44,776 bases of DNA from a virus. Shown here piece by piece: positions 34,552-44,345 of the stretch. The position numbers were made by a program, and so were the translations under genes. The first letter of the stretch is position 1; every line of letters begins with the position of its first letter. The notes beneath the pieces are model-generated. The model had not been told where the DNA came from. It did no database searches and saw only the letters and a program-made list of their open reading frames with translations. Location of the stretch: the IMG/VR virus record IMGVR_UViG_3300010885_044176, positions 1-44,776 of that record. One strand, 5' to 3'.

Positions 34552-34893
34552 ATGGCAATGTATGCAGACTTATATGCGGATCAAGGATCATACTTTTCTA
34601 CTACCATCAATGTAGGAAATAATGGTGTTTTTGATTCAAATCTTACTGGTTATACCGCACGAGGAAAGATTCGCAAATCATATACTAGCAGTACTTTTTA
34701 TGATTTTGTTGTTACCATACCGGCGCCAATAAGCGGCCAAGTAATTATATCATTGACAAGTACTGTCACCGCAGGCATTAAGCCAGGCCGTTACCTGTAT
34801 GATGTTGAAATAGTACAAACCTCAACAGGTAAAGTTACACGTGTTGTAGAAGGCCAAATAGATTTTAGCCCAGGCGTAACTAGTGCTCTTTAA
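34552..34893 (+). CDS. Small beta-sandwich structural protein ahead of the fibres
   Basis: 113 residues, fully beta-type: LYADQGSYFSTTINV, NLTGYTARGKIRKSYTSS, GQVIISLTSTVTAGIKPG and RYLYDVEIVQTSTGKVTRVV, ending in GQIDFSPGVT. This is the layout of small BppU/Ig-like baseplate or fibre-base proteins that recur in tail-fibre regions of T4-like marine phages and siphophages. It probably bridges a fibre to the virion or forms a small decoration. No enzymatic motif. It stands alone between two late promoters, so it may be transcribed on its own as well as with the fibres. Confidence 0.65.
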   Translation: MAMYADLYADQGSYFSTTINVGNNGVFDSNLTGYTARGKIRKSYTSSTFYDFVVTIPAPISGQVIISLTSTVTAGIKPGRYLYDVEIVQTSTGKVTRVVEGQIDFSPGVTSAL

Positions 34894-34954
34894 GCAAATA
34901 CCGTATATGATTGTATATTAGCAGATGTACAATAGTTAAATACTTCCGCAGTGT

Positions 34955-34962
34955 TATAAATA
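34955..34962 (+). promoter_or_regulatory. T4-type late promoter box before fibre 1
   Basis: Exact TATAAATA in the 75-nt gap between the Ig-like gene and fibre 1, 6 nt before the ATG at 34969. This box does not overlap a stop codon. The rest of the gap shows no hairpin with a U-tract. Confidence 0.75.
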
Positions 34963-34968
34963 TATCTA

Positions 34969-37900
34969 ATGTCTACCATAACAGATTCAAGTAACGCGTC
35001 ATACACAATTCAAGGTATTAGCCAATTAAATTCGTCTGCTAATATTAAGACTGCACTTGATCTTACTAATGTTGCAAATACAGCAGCAGCAAATAAAATT
35101 GTCAACAGTGCATTGACAACGCAATTGGCTTTAAAAGTTCCAATTGCTACAAGCTCGGTTGCTGGCCTTTCTGAATTTTCCACATACACGCCAACTGTTG
35201 ATTTTATATTTACTGAGGATCAGATTTATAAAGCAAATCCTGATGTAGCTGGTGGTGTACTTGTAAAAAGCCGAAGTGGAGCGTATGGCGAATATATTAG
35301 AGCTAGTGCAGCTACACAAACTGATATTCAAGGTAATATACAGTTTGCTCAAGAAAACATATTGTTGCGAAGTGAAACTTTTGACAATGCTGCATGGAGC
35401 AAAACCAATGTTAATACGCCAACGGTTGTAGCTGCATCCACTTTAACACCTCCATACAGCGCAACAACCAGCGTTTATAATGTGGTCGCAAACACTAGCG
35501 GTTATGCACGACTAACTCAAACAGTTTCAAGTCTTATTGATTCGCAGATGTGGTATACACTTAGTGTATACGTAAAGCCAAACAGCTCAAACGTTGGAAC
35601 GCTAAGTTTAGAAATTGCATCTAGCAGCACTGGACCAGACGCATCGTTTAATCTTAATAATCGATCGGCCACAGTATATACAACTGGAGTAGTTACTGCT
35701 GTTGAAGCAGTAAATAATGGTTGGTTCCGTTATAGTATAAGTAAGCTCTTAAGTGCATCATCATTGGTAACAGCGGTTGGCCTGGGAAGCAGTGCTGTTA
35801 ACCTAAATAATATATATGTTAGCGCAGCTCAGCTTGAAAGATACCCAACTGCGAGGCCGTATATTGCTACAACAAGTGCTGCCGGCTATGCACCACGCTG
35901 GATTTATGATCAAGGCAATACTGTAATTGATTATGAAAATTTAAGTAAGTATAGTCAAGAATTTGATAACGCATCTTGGACAAGTAGCGGAGGCACAGTT
36001 GGTATTGATTTTGTCACGGCCGTTAGTAGAGATGGATTTGGAAATGTAACCACTGGAATAACTGCACCAAACGGTGATAACAATGCATATCAAATTGCTG
36101 CATCAACGACAAATAGCAAACACAAATTGTATAAAACCAGTGACTATGGTGTGTATTATGGTTATGCGACAATGTCTATATTTGCAAAGCGCGTTGTAGT
36201 TTCATCACCCCCAACAGTATATTCTGCAATTAGCCAAATAACACTACAAGACAACAGCACTAATGGCTATAGTGTATTTGATTTGTCTAGCGGCACGGTT
36301 GTGTCAGGCGCATTGAGTGGAGGAGTTGGTGGCGTCATACAAAGTGCGGGTAATGGCTGGTATCGCTGCAGTCGCACATACCTTTCTGCCGCTGCGCCAG
36401 GCGGCAATATCGGGTTAATGAATGGTGATCCGGATGCATCAGTATACACTGGAGGTAGTCCACCGGTTAATAACAGTGTATATGTTTGGGGATTTCAAAT
36501 AGAACGGGGCAGCTCTACAAGAAGATATACACATACAACAGCAACGCCGTTGTATGGAGTTGGCCGCAGCGCATGCTTAGGATTGATTAGTGAATTTGGT
36601 TCAACCAATTTGTTTTACAATAGCCAAGATTTTAGCAGCGGGTGGGTCAACCCAAATGGTTTAACTGGCTGGGATACAACTGCATATGATATGTATGATA
36701 GCGCTGATTTTAAAGCAATAGCTAGTACTGATACATTTACTACATATACTACTTTTCAACTTACGGTGGCACGTGCACATGGATTCTCTAATGGACAAAC
36801 CGTAAGAATAGGAAATGTAACTGGCAGCACTGGAATTAACCGACAGGATGTTACTACATATTATGCTATCAATTGCACCACCACTACATTTCAATTATCA
36901 TTGACAAGCGGCGGCAGTGCAATTGATGTTACTGCTGATGCTACAGGTATGGTTGTTCTCAATTCATATGCGCAATTTTCAGTAACAGCAGGTTCAAAAG
37001 ATGTTACAGCTGTTTTAAGAGGAGGCAGTTATGCACAATTATCATATAATCTTCTGGCCAACTATGTATTGGGTGGTCACAATAAAATTGCTCTTTCTGC
37101 TGATGGAATCACATATGAAACAGCATATAAGATTACCACTCCAATAACATTTGTGTCAGGCTATACATATACATTTAGTGTAGACACGGCTTTTGCCGCA
37201 ACATATACTGCTGCACGTGGTAGACAATACATATTAACAGAATCGCAACGCGCACCTGCAACTGATGGAGATGTAACCAATCAAACTGGTACGCGCAACC
37301 CAATGGGAGTTGTTAGCAATACAGTATTTCAGAGTAATGATGATACCTACCAATATCCATTTCAAATGTTGCAAAATCGAACATTGGCAGCTGGTACATA
37401 TACCATAAGTGTTTTCATTAAAAAAATAAATTACCGTTATTTTACATTGACAATCAATGGGTCGTCAGGCAATGCATTTGATTTTGATACCGAAACATAT
37501 GTTGTATCAGCGGCAGGAACAACAGCTGGCTATAGCAACCCATGCGTTGAAAAATTTAATGATGGTTGGTATCGTATATCAGTAAGCCGAACATTTGCAA
37601 CCGCTCCAGGTGCTGCAGGACAAAATGGATTATGGATGTGCAGTAGTGATGGCAGTGGCAATCAGGGGTTTGGTTTCATTTGGGATGCAAAGGTGCATGT
37701 CTGGGGAATGCAATTGGAATTGGGAAGTACCTTTACATCATATACTGCAACCAGTTATATAGCTACATCTTCAAGTGCAACAAGTGGCACAACCCGCGCA
37801 GGCGGTGATGCATTGACAATTACTGGTAGTAATTTTTCCAACATATATAATGCTAATGAAGGTACTCTATTTGTTGAATACAAAAGTTTGCATACAAGCA

Positions 37901-38301
37901 CACGCTATGTAGCTATCATTAGTGTGAATGACTCAACCGCTAATAGTAACCGAATATACATTGGAACAGCTAGTGGTGGTGCAGGTATAACTAGTGTTGA
38001 CACCGAATTTACAATAAGCACAAATGCAAATGGTATACTTGGAACAACCAGTGGACTAGGAAATGTAAGTACTACTTTTGGAACAGCTAATCGTCGGGCA
38101 GCATTAGCATACAAAGAAAATTATGGTAAAGGTTTTATCAATGGTACTTTACTTGGTACGTCTGTGTCTGGTGCTGCTGCATTACCAATTGTCAACAAGA
38201 TGCAAATAGGTGGCGGTAATGAGAGACAAATTATAGCAAGAGCAAAGTATTACAACAAGTGCTTGTCTGATTCTACGCTAATTAGTTTGACTACTTTATA
38301 A
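34969..38301 (+). CDS. Adhesin-like tail fibre 1 (modular, lectin-type domains)
   Basis: An 1110-residue fibre. The N-terminus has the fibre-base phrase ALDLTNVANTAAANKIVNSA (T4-like 'LGLxNVxNTxDxNKP') and a short linker. Then come modules that open with 'ENxLxxSExFDNAxW' and close with 'xxVWGxQxERGSxxxxY': about residues 129-300, 323-525 and 548-935. The third is split by an insertion at about 600-660 (ARAHGFSNGQTVRIGNVTG, then FQLSLTSGGSAIDV), a domain common in phage tail proteins (FCCH-like). The final about 165 residues resemble a LamG/concanavalin-like jelly roll (IYNANEGTLFVEYKS, ALAYKENYGKGFINGTLLG, KYYNKCLSD). It probably binds host surface glycan. It is the first of three related fibres. 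Confidence 0.78.
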   Translation: MSTITDSSNASYTIQGISQLNSSANIKTALDLTNVANTAAANKIVNSALTTQLALKVPIATSSVAGLSEFSTYTPTVDFIFTEDQIYKANPDVAGGVLVKSRSGAYGEYIRASAATQTDIQGNIQFAQENILLRSETFDNAAWSKTNVNTPTVVAASTLTPPYSATTSVYNVVANTSGYARLTQTVSSLIDSQMWYTLSVYVKPNSSNVGTLSLEIASSSTGPDASFNLNNRSATVYTTGVVTAVEAVNNGWFRYSISKLLSASSLVTAVGLGSSAVNLNNIYVSAAQLERYPTARPYIATTSAAGYAPRWIYDQGNTVIDYENLSKYSQEFDNASWTSSGGTVGIDFVTAVSRDGFGNVTTGITAPNGDNNAYQIAASTTNSKHKLYKTSDYGVYYGYATMSIFAKRVVVSSPPTVYSAISQITLQDNSTNGYSVFDLSSGTVVSGALSGGVGGVIQSAGNGWYRCSRTYLSAAAPGGNIGLMNGDPDASVYTGGSPPVNNSVYVWGFQIERGSSTRRYTHTTATPLYGVGRSACLGLISEFGSTNLFYNSQDFSSGWVNPNGLTGWDTTAYDMYDSADFKAIASTDTFTTYTTFQLTVARAHGFSNGQTVRIGNVTGSTGINRQDVTTYYAINCTTTTFQLSLTSGGSAIDVTADATGMVVLNSYAQFSVTAGSKDVTAVLRGGSYAQLSYNLLANYVLGGHNKIALSADGITYETAYKITTPITFVSGYTYTFSVDTAFAATYTAARGRQYILTESQRAPATDGDVTNQTGTRNPMGVVSNTVFQSNDDTYQYPFQMLQNRTLAAGTYTISVFIKKINYRYFTLTINGSSGNAFDFDTETYVVSAAGTTAGYSNPCVEKFNDGWYRISVSRTFATAPGAAGQNGLWMCSSDGSGNQGFGFIWDAKVHVWGMQLELGSTFTSYTATSYIATSSSATSGTTRAGGDALTITGSNFSNIYNANEGTLFVEYKSLHTSTRYVAIISVNDSTANSNRIYIGTASGGAGITSVDTEFTISTNANGILGTTSGLGNVSTTFGTANRRAALAYKENYGKGFINGTLLGTSVSGAAALPIVNKMQIGGGNERQIIARAKYYNKCLSDSTLISLTTL

Positions 38302-38304
38302 ATA
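38297..38304 (+). promoter_or_regulatory. T4-type late promoter box before fibre 2
   Basis: Exact TATAAATA with the stop TAA (38299-38301) of fibre 1 at positions 3-5 and the ATG of fibre 2 (38310) 5 nt later. The predicted start of transcription is the A of the ATG. Confidence 0.75.
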
Positions 38305-38309
38305 TAGCA

Positions 38310-41300
38310 ATGGCCTTTAAAATTACTGCGACTGACTCTAGTGTTTTTAATACAAATCAAATTGATAATGTAGCAAGTGCTTTTAAAACAACATTGGGTT
38401 TAGATCAAGTTGCAAATTTAAGTGATGCAAATTTGCCAATCAGCAGTGCACAACAAGCAGCCTTTGATGGTGTAACATATTCGTCTACTATAAATGAATT
38501 GGCGGCACGCAAACCATCATTGAATTTTAATTTTGTTGCGGACAAATCATATACTCGTGACAGGACAAATCTCAATGGAACACTAGTAACATCTCGCATT
38601 GGGCCGCCTCTTTCTTTTTATCGCAACAGCGCAGCTACATTTGTTGACTCAGATGGTCTGATCAAATATGCTCCTGAAAATTTATTGCTATACAGCGAAT
38701 CATTTAGCGCAACATCATGGCAGACAAGTGATGCCTACATCAATGTTAATGCTACAACTGCACCTGATGCAACATCTAGTGCTGATAAGTTGGTTGAAAC
38801 TGCAACCACTGCCCAACACCTTTTAGCTCAGGATATAGGAACATTGGTTGTTGGTTCAAGCTATACATTAAGTGTATATGCAAAAGCTGGTGAGCGGACA
38901 AACATTGCATTGACTGCATACAGTGAATCACTGTGTGCTGTTTTTAATTTAAGTGGAGGAACTGTTACACAAGGCGGTAGTGCAGCAACAATAGCCGCCG
39001 CTGGCAATGGATGGTATCGCTGCAGCGCAACATTTACCAAAACAAATACCAATGGTACATTCTATTTGCTCCCTTGGACGTCTACCAATAGTTATGCAGG
39101 AACTGCTAGCAGTGGCGTATACATTTGGGGTGCTCAGGTTGAAAGAGGAAGCACTGTGCGAACATATCTTTCAACTTCAAGCGCTGTAAATACTTTAGCT
39201 GAAAATTTAATCCTGTATCCCAATACATTTGCAGGTTCGTATTGGGATAAAACTGCGGCTGTTAGCGTAACAGATAATAATGCAATTGGGCCATTTAGCG
39301 TTAGTACAACCGATGCAACCAAACTTACCGAAACAACTGGCACCTCAGTATGGAGGCACCTTCATGATTTGACTGGTAATTTTGCTCCAATTAGCGGACA
39401 AACATATACCATGAGCATATATGTTAAAGCTGATGCAACATGGTCAAGCAACTATTTACAACTTGCATTTTGGAGTGCCGGCTTTGGTAATAGCGCTTTT
39501 AAAAATTATGATATAACAACTAAGACTGTTAGTACATTTGTGCAGGATGGTGCAACTAATATTATTGCATCAGGCATTGATACATTATCAAATGGATGGT
39601 TGCGCATTTGGGCCACTTCAACAGCTACAGCGACCGGACTATCAGGATTTCAGTTAGCATTTGTTCCAGCATTAACGGCTGGCCGAACTTCAGTTGCAAC
39701 CAATGCAAAATATACACGAACCAGTGACTATCAAAGCATTTACATATATGGCGCTCAAGTTGTAGTTGGTGATGCAACGGCGTCTCTTGCCTGGCCTAGC
39801 AGTGCTGCAGTATATGGCCCAAGATTTGATTGTGATCCCACTCCATTAACTAGTGCTAATTTATATGGTGTAAGCGCTACAACAGGTGAAAACCTATTTT
39901 TAAACAGCTCTGCTATTACTTCTTCAGGTTCACAAGAACTGGTTCGCAGTACTTGGGCTACCGCTACTGGTGTTCCCACCGCATATAGTATTCAGAATGG
40001 TGGTATCAATTATTTAGTAAATGATATGATTGAGATACCTGGTGGGATTACTTCTACTATGTTAGTTAAAGTTTTAACGGTCAACGGTAGCGGCGCCGTA
40101 CTTACGGTTGGACCAGTAGATGGTTATCCTGGAAGTGGTTATTCTACTGGTGTTCAGTCTGGTTATGCAGGAACTGGAACAGGATTTACACTAAATATTA
40201 CAGCAGTTGGTACATTATTAAAATTAAATGCTGATACTACCGCTAGTTCAAATCACCGATTTGACCAATCATCAACATCTTTATTATCACGCAGCAGCGT
40301 CATGACTGTTAGCGCATATGTTAAAGCTAGCGAATATAGCGGATTTGCAATAGGACAAGGAAATGGTACTGTTAGCGTTGCATTTAGTTTATTGTCAACT
40401 GGTAGTGTTACATACTCTGATACCGCAAATGGTTGGAGCGGTGCTGTAACTGCTCCAGACTCCGATGGGTTTATTCGTTGTAGTGCTACATTAAAGTCAT
40501 CAACATATATAACAACTAGCTTAGGAAGAGTTAACTTTTTTGTTGGAATTGCTGGTGCATATAGCACAGGCAGTACTGGTAATTTTATTTACACTGGTGC
40601 TGCTGGAGGGACAAGTGGAATTTATATTAAAAACACACAAATTGAAAGTAATTTGCGTGCTACGGATTATAATGCTACAACTGGCAGTGCAATAGTTGGG
40701 TCATTGTTAAGCAGCAATACTAAGAGATGCAAAGGTTTACTTATTGAACCACAGACAACCAATTTATTATTACAAAGTGAAAATTTTGGTGCGACTTGGA
40801 GTCCCAGCGGTTTAAATACAACTGGTACTCCTGCTTATTTAAATGTCACTACAGCTCCAGCCGGCACAGCAAATGGCTCTAAACTAATTGCTACGGCTGT
40901 CGCTGCTACCCACCAGTTTAGACAAGATGTTACTTTGGCTGCATCTACAACATATACACTCAGCATTTTCTTTAAAGCAGCCGAAGTCAACTTCGCTAGT
41001 ATTGCTCTTTATGGAGCAGCTATTGGTAATGCCAATTGGGTTTCTTATTTTAATATATCATCAGCATCACCAATAGCAGTAGTTGATAATGGATTTACTA
41101 GCGCATCAATTACTAATACTGGAAATGGGTGGTTCAGATGCACTGCGATATTTACAACTACTGCTGCTGGATCTTTAAGTATTATATTAGGTGGTGCTGG
41201 TGGCGTTACAGCAGGTAGTAACTTTTATACTGGTGACGGAACATCTGGACTTTTTATATGGGGCGCACAACTAGAAACTGGTGCAATCATGACCAGTTAT

Positions 41301-41834
41301 ATACCAACCTATAGCAGCTCTGCAACACGTGCAGCGGATTTTGCAGGTATTAGTGGTGCAGATTTTACCAAGTTTTATAATAACAGTGAAGGAACATTTA
41401 TTATAGCCGCAGATGCAACACGTATGGGATCTGTTGGCTACGGCGATAAAAGTATTTTAGCAGTTGGTAAAGTTGGAACGTATCAAGCGGTATCAGGTAT
41501 AATTAAAGGCGATGGGCAAAATAATATATACTCTTTTGTGAATAGCGGCTATTCATATGTTAATCCCAATACATTTACTAGCACGCCTTTAGGCAACTCA
41601 TCCGCATTTAAAGCTGCAATTGCATTAAAGGGCGGAAATAATGGGTTATGTTTTAACGGAGCTTTACCTACAATAAGTAGTGTTCCAGCTGTATTGCCAA
41701 GCACCTATGATTCATTACGATTATATGATATTAACAATCAAAGCGCTGGCCATCCTACGGTATGGGTATCAGCCTTGCAATACTATCCAGTGCGTAAGAG
41801 TAATCAATTCATGAGTGTGACAACAACATTATAA
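38310..41834 (+). CDS. Adhesin-like tail fibre 2 (modular, lectin-type domains)
   Basis: 1174 residues. The base motif LGLDQVANLSDANLPISSAQ (residues about 30-49) resembles fibres 1 and 3. RDRTNLNGTLVTSRIG, then FYRNSAATFVDSDGLIKYAP (about 85-120) is a recognisable lead-in to the first carbohydrate-binding-like module. Four modules start near residues 121 (ENLLLYSESFSATSW), 296 (ENLILYPNTFAGSYW), 525 (ENLFLNSSAIT) and 816 (TNLLLQSENFGATW). Each ends with IYIWGAQVERGS-like strands. The last 165 residues are LamG-like (FYNNSEGTFIIAADA and AAIALKGGNNGLCFNGALPT). Different copies have diverged strongly in sequence but keep the frame elements. No endosialidase or lyase catalytic motif was visible, so it looks like a binder and not a depolymerase. 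Confidence 0.78.
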   Translation: MAFKITATDSSVFNTNQIDNVASAFKTTLGLDQVANLSDANLPISSAQQAAFDGVTYSSTINELAARKPSLNFNFVADKSYTRDRTNLNGTLVTSRIGPPLSFYRNSAATFVDSDGLIKYAPENLLLYSESFSATSWQTSDAYINVNATTAPDATSSADKLVETATTAQHLLAQDIGTLVVGSSYTLSVYAKAGERTNIALTAYSESLCAVFNLSGGTVTQGGSAATIAAAGNGWYRCSATFTKTNTNGTFYLLPWTSTNSYAGTASSGVYIWGAQVERGSTVRTYLSTSSAVNTLAENLILYPNTFAGSYWDKTAAVSVTDNNAIGPFSVSTTDATKLTETTGTSVWRHLHDLTGNFAPISGQTYTMSIYVKADATWSSNYLQLAFWSAGFGNSAFKNYDITTKTVSTFVQDGATNIIASGIDTLSNGWLRIWATSTATATGLSGFQLAFVPALTAGRTSVATNAKYTRTSDYQSIYIYGAQVVVGDATASLAWPSSAAVYGPRFDCDPTPLTSANLYGVSATTGENLFLNSSAITSSGSQELVRSTWATATGVPTAYSIQNGGINYLVNDMIEIPGGITSTMLVKVLTVNGSGAVLTVGPVDGYPGSGYSTGVQSGYAGTGTGFTLNITAVGTLLKLNADTTASSNHRFDQSSTSLLSRSSVMTVSAYVKASEYSGFAIGQGNGTVSVAFSLLSTGSVTYSDTANGWSGAVTAPDSDGFIRCSATLKSSTYITTSLGRVNFFVGIAGAYSTGSTGNFIYTGAAGGTSGIYIKNTQIESNLRATDYNATTGSAIVGSLLSSNTKRCKGLLIEPQTTNLLLQSENFGATWSPSGLNTTGTPAYLNVTTAPAGTANGSKLIATAVAATHQFRQDVTLAASTTYTLSIFFKAAEVNFASIALYGAAIGNANWVSYFNISSASPIAVVDNGFTSASITNTGNGWFRCTAIFTTTAAGSLSIILGGAGGVTAGSNFYTGDGTSGLFIWGAQLETGAIMTSYIPTYSSSATRAADFAGISGADFTKFYNNSEGTFIIAADATRMGSVGYGDKSILAVGKVGTYQAVSGIIKGDGQNNIYSFVNSGYSYVNPNTFTSTPLGNSSAFKAAIALKGGNNGLCFNGALPTISSVPAVLPSTYDSLRLYDINNQSAGHPTVWVSALQYYPVRKSNQFMSVTTTL

Positions 41835-41840
41835 TAAATA
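41833..41840 (+). promoter_or_regulatory. Late promoter box (AATAAATA) before fibre 3
   Basis: AATAAATA, one base off consensus, overlapping the TAA stop (41832-41834) of fibre 2. The ATG at 41847 is 6 nt downstream. It is the same variant and almost the same layout as the box before the spike-tip gene. Confidence 0.5.
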
Positions 41841-41846
41841 GCTACA

Positions 41847-44345
41847 ATGGCTACTATAAATGCACAAGATGCACTAAACAATAATGTTGCTTTACCAGTT
41901 AGTCTGTTGAGTACCAATAAAGTGGTTGTTAAGACTAGACTTGCATTAAATAATGTAGACAATACCACTGATGCTAATAAACCGCTAAGCACTGCTCAAA
42001 CTGCATTGTTAAATACTCAAGTTGATATTACGTCAGCTAGCAAACCATGGCTTAATGAATATGCATATGCCACACCATCCGTAGATGTTAACTTTGCGGA
42101 AAATCCAACATTTACAAGAGACCGTACTACTGCTAATATTTTTAATATAGCGGCAGCTACCGGCCCAAGCATTCTTTATTATACCAGCTCATCAAGTACA
42201 TATATTGACAGTGATGGGGTATTAAAATATGCACCAGAGAATCTGTTAAAATATAGTGAAGCATTCTCTCAAACTGGTATAGGCAATTGGAATACATATT
42301 CATTTTTGCCGGTTAGCAGTATAACTGTTAATGGCGGTACACAAATATATAGTGTAGCTCCTAATGTATCCATCACTGATGCTAACGGCACAAGTGTGCC
42401 AGCTACAGCGGTTCTTGCGGCATCTGGAGTTGTTGCTTCAATAAAATTAACAACTGTTGGTGAAACCACGCTTGTGTATAATGGAGGAGCATTCACCATA
42501 ACATTTAGCGAAGGAACAATTGGCACAGCTGGAACTGCTCCGGCTGCAACAGTAAACATTGTTCCAATCATATCAAATAGTAACATAATTAATCCTGAAG
42601 GAAATTATGTTTGCAACCGTCTAACACAACCTTTTGTTGCTACCGATACGTATAATAGCGTTGCACTTAAACAAACTGTAACATATTTACCTCGCACTAC
42701 ATATACATTTAGTACTTATGTAAAATATGATAATGCTAGATATTTTTCACTTGTTTGTAATGACGGAAGTATTCATGAACAAACATTTGATTTGAAAACC
42801 GGCGCAAAAGGCGCATATTATAACAACATAGTTTCAAGTTCCATTACAGCTGTTAATAACGGATGGTATCGATGCACTATAACATTTGCCACACTAGCAT
42901 CTCCTAGTGTGCATACATGTGAAATAAGATTTAGTGGAAGTGATAATACTTCAGCCGTTTCATATGCTGGGACTGTTCGAGGAATTGGAAATTATATTTA
43001 TGGCGCCCAGCTTGAAAGAAGTGTAAACCTTGGGCAATATATTCCTACATCCACTGCACCAGCATATGGGCCAAGATTTATAAAAAACCAAGGGTTATTT
43101 TTAGAGTGTGAAGGTACTAATAATGATCAAACAAATTTACTTACATATTCAAATGATTTTTCATATTGGGATGTGAATGGTTACAATTTGATTGGTCATG
43201 ATTCTTTTCATGATGGTGTGACGGGCCCTGATGCATTGATGAGTGCAGACGACCTGCGTGAAGACTATACATATTGTAGCCATTATATAAAAAGAACGGT
43301 TACAAATGCACTCACCGCAAATACATTGTATACTTTTTCATTCTTTATAAAGAAAAATGGTCATCGCTACATATATTCTCGTTTAAATGGCCAATATGTT
43401 TTTGATAATGAAGGAGTGGTATTTGATTTGGACAATGCCATTGCCGTAGCTAATAGTGCTACAGGCAATTTGTCAACTGATTATCCGCCGGTTGTAACAG
43501 CATGCGCAAATGGTTGGTATCGTTGCTCATATACAATCAACACAAGTGTTAATGCTGGCAGTGCTACATCTTTTACATACTATATTGGAACGGCTGATAG
43601 CGTAGTAACCGCCGCGGCTGGTACCAAAAGCGGATCATACACACCGCCAGCATATACTGGCAATGGAGTTTATGGATTATACTTGTATGGTGCACAATTT
43701 GAAAAAAATTGGCATGTTACAAGTTATATACCAACGCAGTCAACATCTCTTACACGTCCTATGAATTGGTGCAGTTATGAAAACATCTATTCATATGATC
43801 AAATTTACAACTTTTTTAATATTGGTGAAGGCGCTGTGTTTTTAAAATTTAAGCCGGTATCACCAAGTAATTATAGTCAAGGAGTTCTTACCATACATAA
43901 AGACAATGTAATGAATTCAAACTTAACTTTTGGTTGGGGTGGTACGCAATTATATGCAGGCGTAAATCAAAACAGCAACATGTTAACAGGATGGAATGAA
44001 TCCAATTATAGTGCTGATTTTTCATTAAATAATAGCAAACTTTTAAACGAGTATAATCGCATTGCTTTAACCTATTCAGCAGGCAATATCAATGCAGCAT
44101 TTAATGGAACAGTTGGTACCGCAGTTACATCAGCATCATATCAAACATCTACGCTTGGCAGTAAAAGCACTTTAACGAGTACAAACACAAGGCTTATATT
44201 TCAGGCCGCTCCTAATAGAATAAGATTAGGCGCAAATGGCGGTTATGACGGTGTTGGTTATCAGCCGTCTAACATTATAGTTTCTCGCTTTACAGTTTTT
44301 ACAAAAAAATTATCAGATAAATATCTTAAAATAATAACACAATGA
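41847..44345 (+). CDS. Adhesin-like tail fibre 3 (modular, lectin-type domains)
   Basis: 832 residues. The base motif ALNNVDNTTDANKPLSTAQT (about residues 31-50) is the closest of the three to the T4-type short-fibre phrase. RDRTTANIFNIAAATG, then YIDSDGVLKYAP leads into module 1 (about 128, ENLLKYSEAF) and module 2 (about 430, TNLLTYSNDFSYWD). An inserted beta-rich stretch follows the first module opening (about 155-245). The C-terminal LamG-like part is at about 630-832 (FNIGEGAVFLKFKP, RIALTYSAGNINAAFNGTVG, RLGANGGYDGVGYQPSNIIV). Fewer modules than fibres 1 and 2. The stop overlaps the next start in ATGA, so the small downstream protein is probably its partner. Confidence 0.78.
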   Translation: MATINAQDALNNNVALPVSLLSTNKVVVKTRLALNNVDNTTDANKPLSTAQTALLNTQVDITSASKPWLNEYAYATPSVDVNFAENPTFTRDRTTANIFNIAAATGPSILYYTSSSSTYIDSDGVLKYAPENLLKYSEAFSQTGIGNWNTYSFLPVSSITVNGGTQIYSVAPNVSITDANGTSVPATAVLAASGVVASIKLTTVGETTLVYNGGAFTITFSEGTIGTAGTAPAATVNIVPIISNSNIINPEGNYVCNRLTQPFVATDTYNSVALKQTVTYLPRTTYTFSTYVKYDNARYFSLVCNDGSIHEQTFDLKTGAKGAYYNNIVSSSITAVNNGWYRCTITFATLASPSVHTCEIRFSGSDNTSAVSYAGTVRGIGNYIYGAQLERSVNLGQYIPTSTAPAYGPRFIKNQGLFLECEGTNNDQTNLLTYSNDFSYWDVNGYNLIGHDSFHDGVTGPDALMSADDLREDYTYCSHYIKRTVTNALTANTLYTFSFFIKKNGHRYIYSRLNGQYVFDNEGVVFDLDNAIAVANSATGNLSTDYPPVVTACANGWYRCSYTINTSVNAGSATSFTYYIGTADSVVTAAAGTKSGSYTPPAYTGNGVYGLYLYGAQFEKNWHVTSYIPTQSTSLTRPMNWCSYENIYSYDQIYNFFNIGEGAVFLKFKPVSPSNYSQGVLTIHKDNVMNSNLTFGWGGTQLYAGVNQNSNMLTGWNESNYSADFSLNNSKLLNEYNRIALTYSAGNINAAFNGTVGTAVTSASYQTSTLGSKSTLTSTNTRLIFQAAPNRIRLGANGGYDGVGYQPSNIIVSRFTVFTKKLSDKYLKIITQ

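Noticed and set aside
44316-44323. GATAAATA as a late promoter for the small protein at 44342
   Set aside because: One mismatch, 18 nt from the ATG, inside the fibre 3 coding region and without the geometry of the other boxes. The ATGA coupling explains expression.
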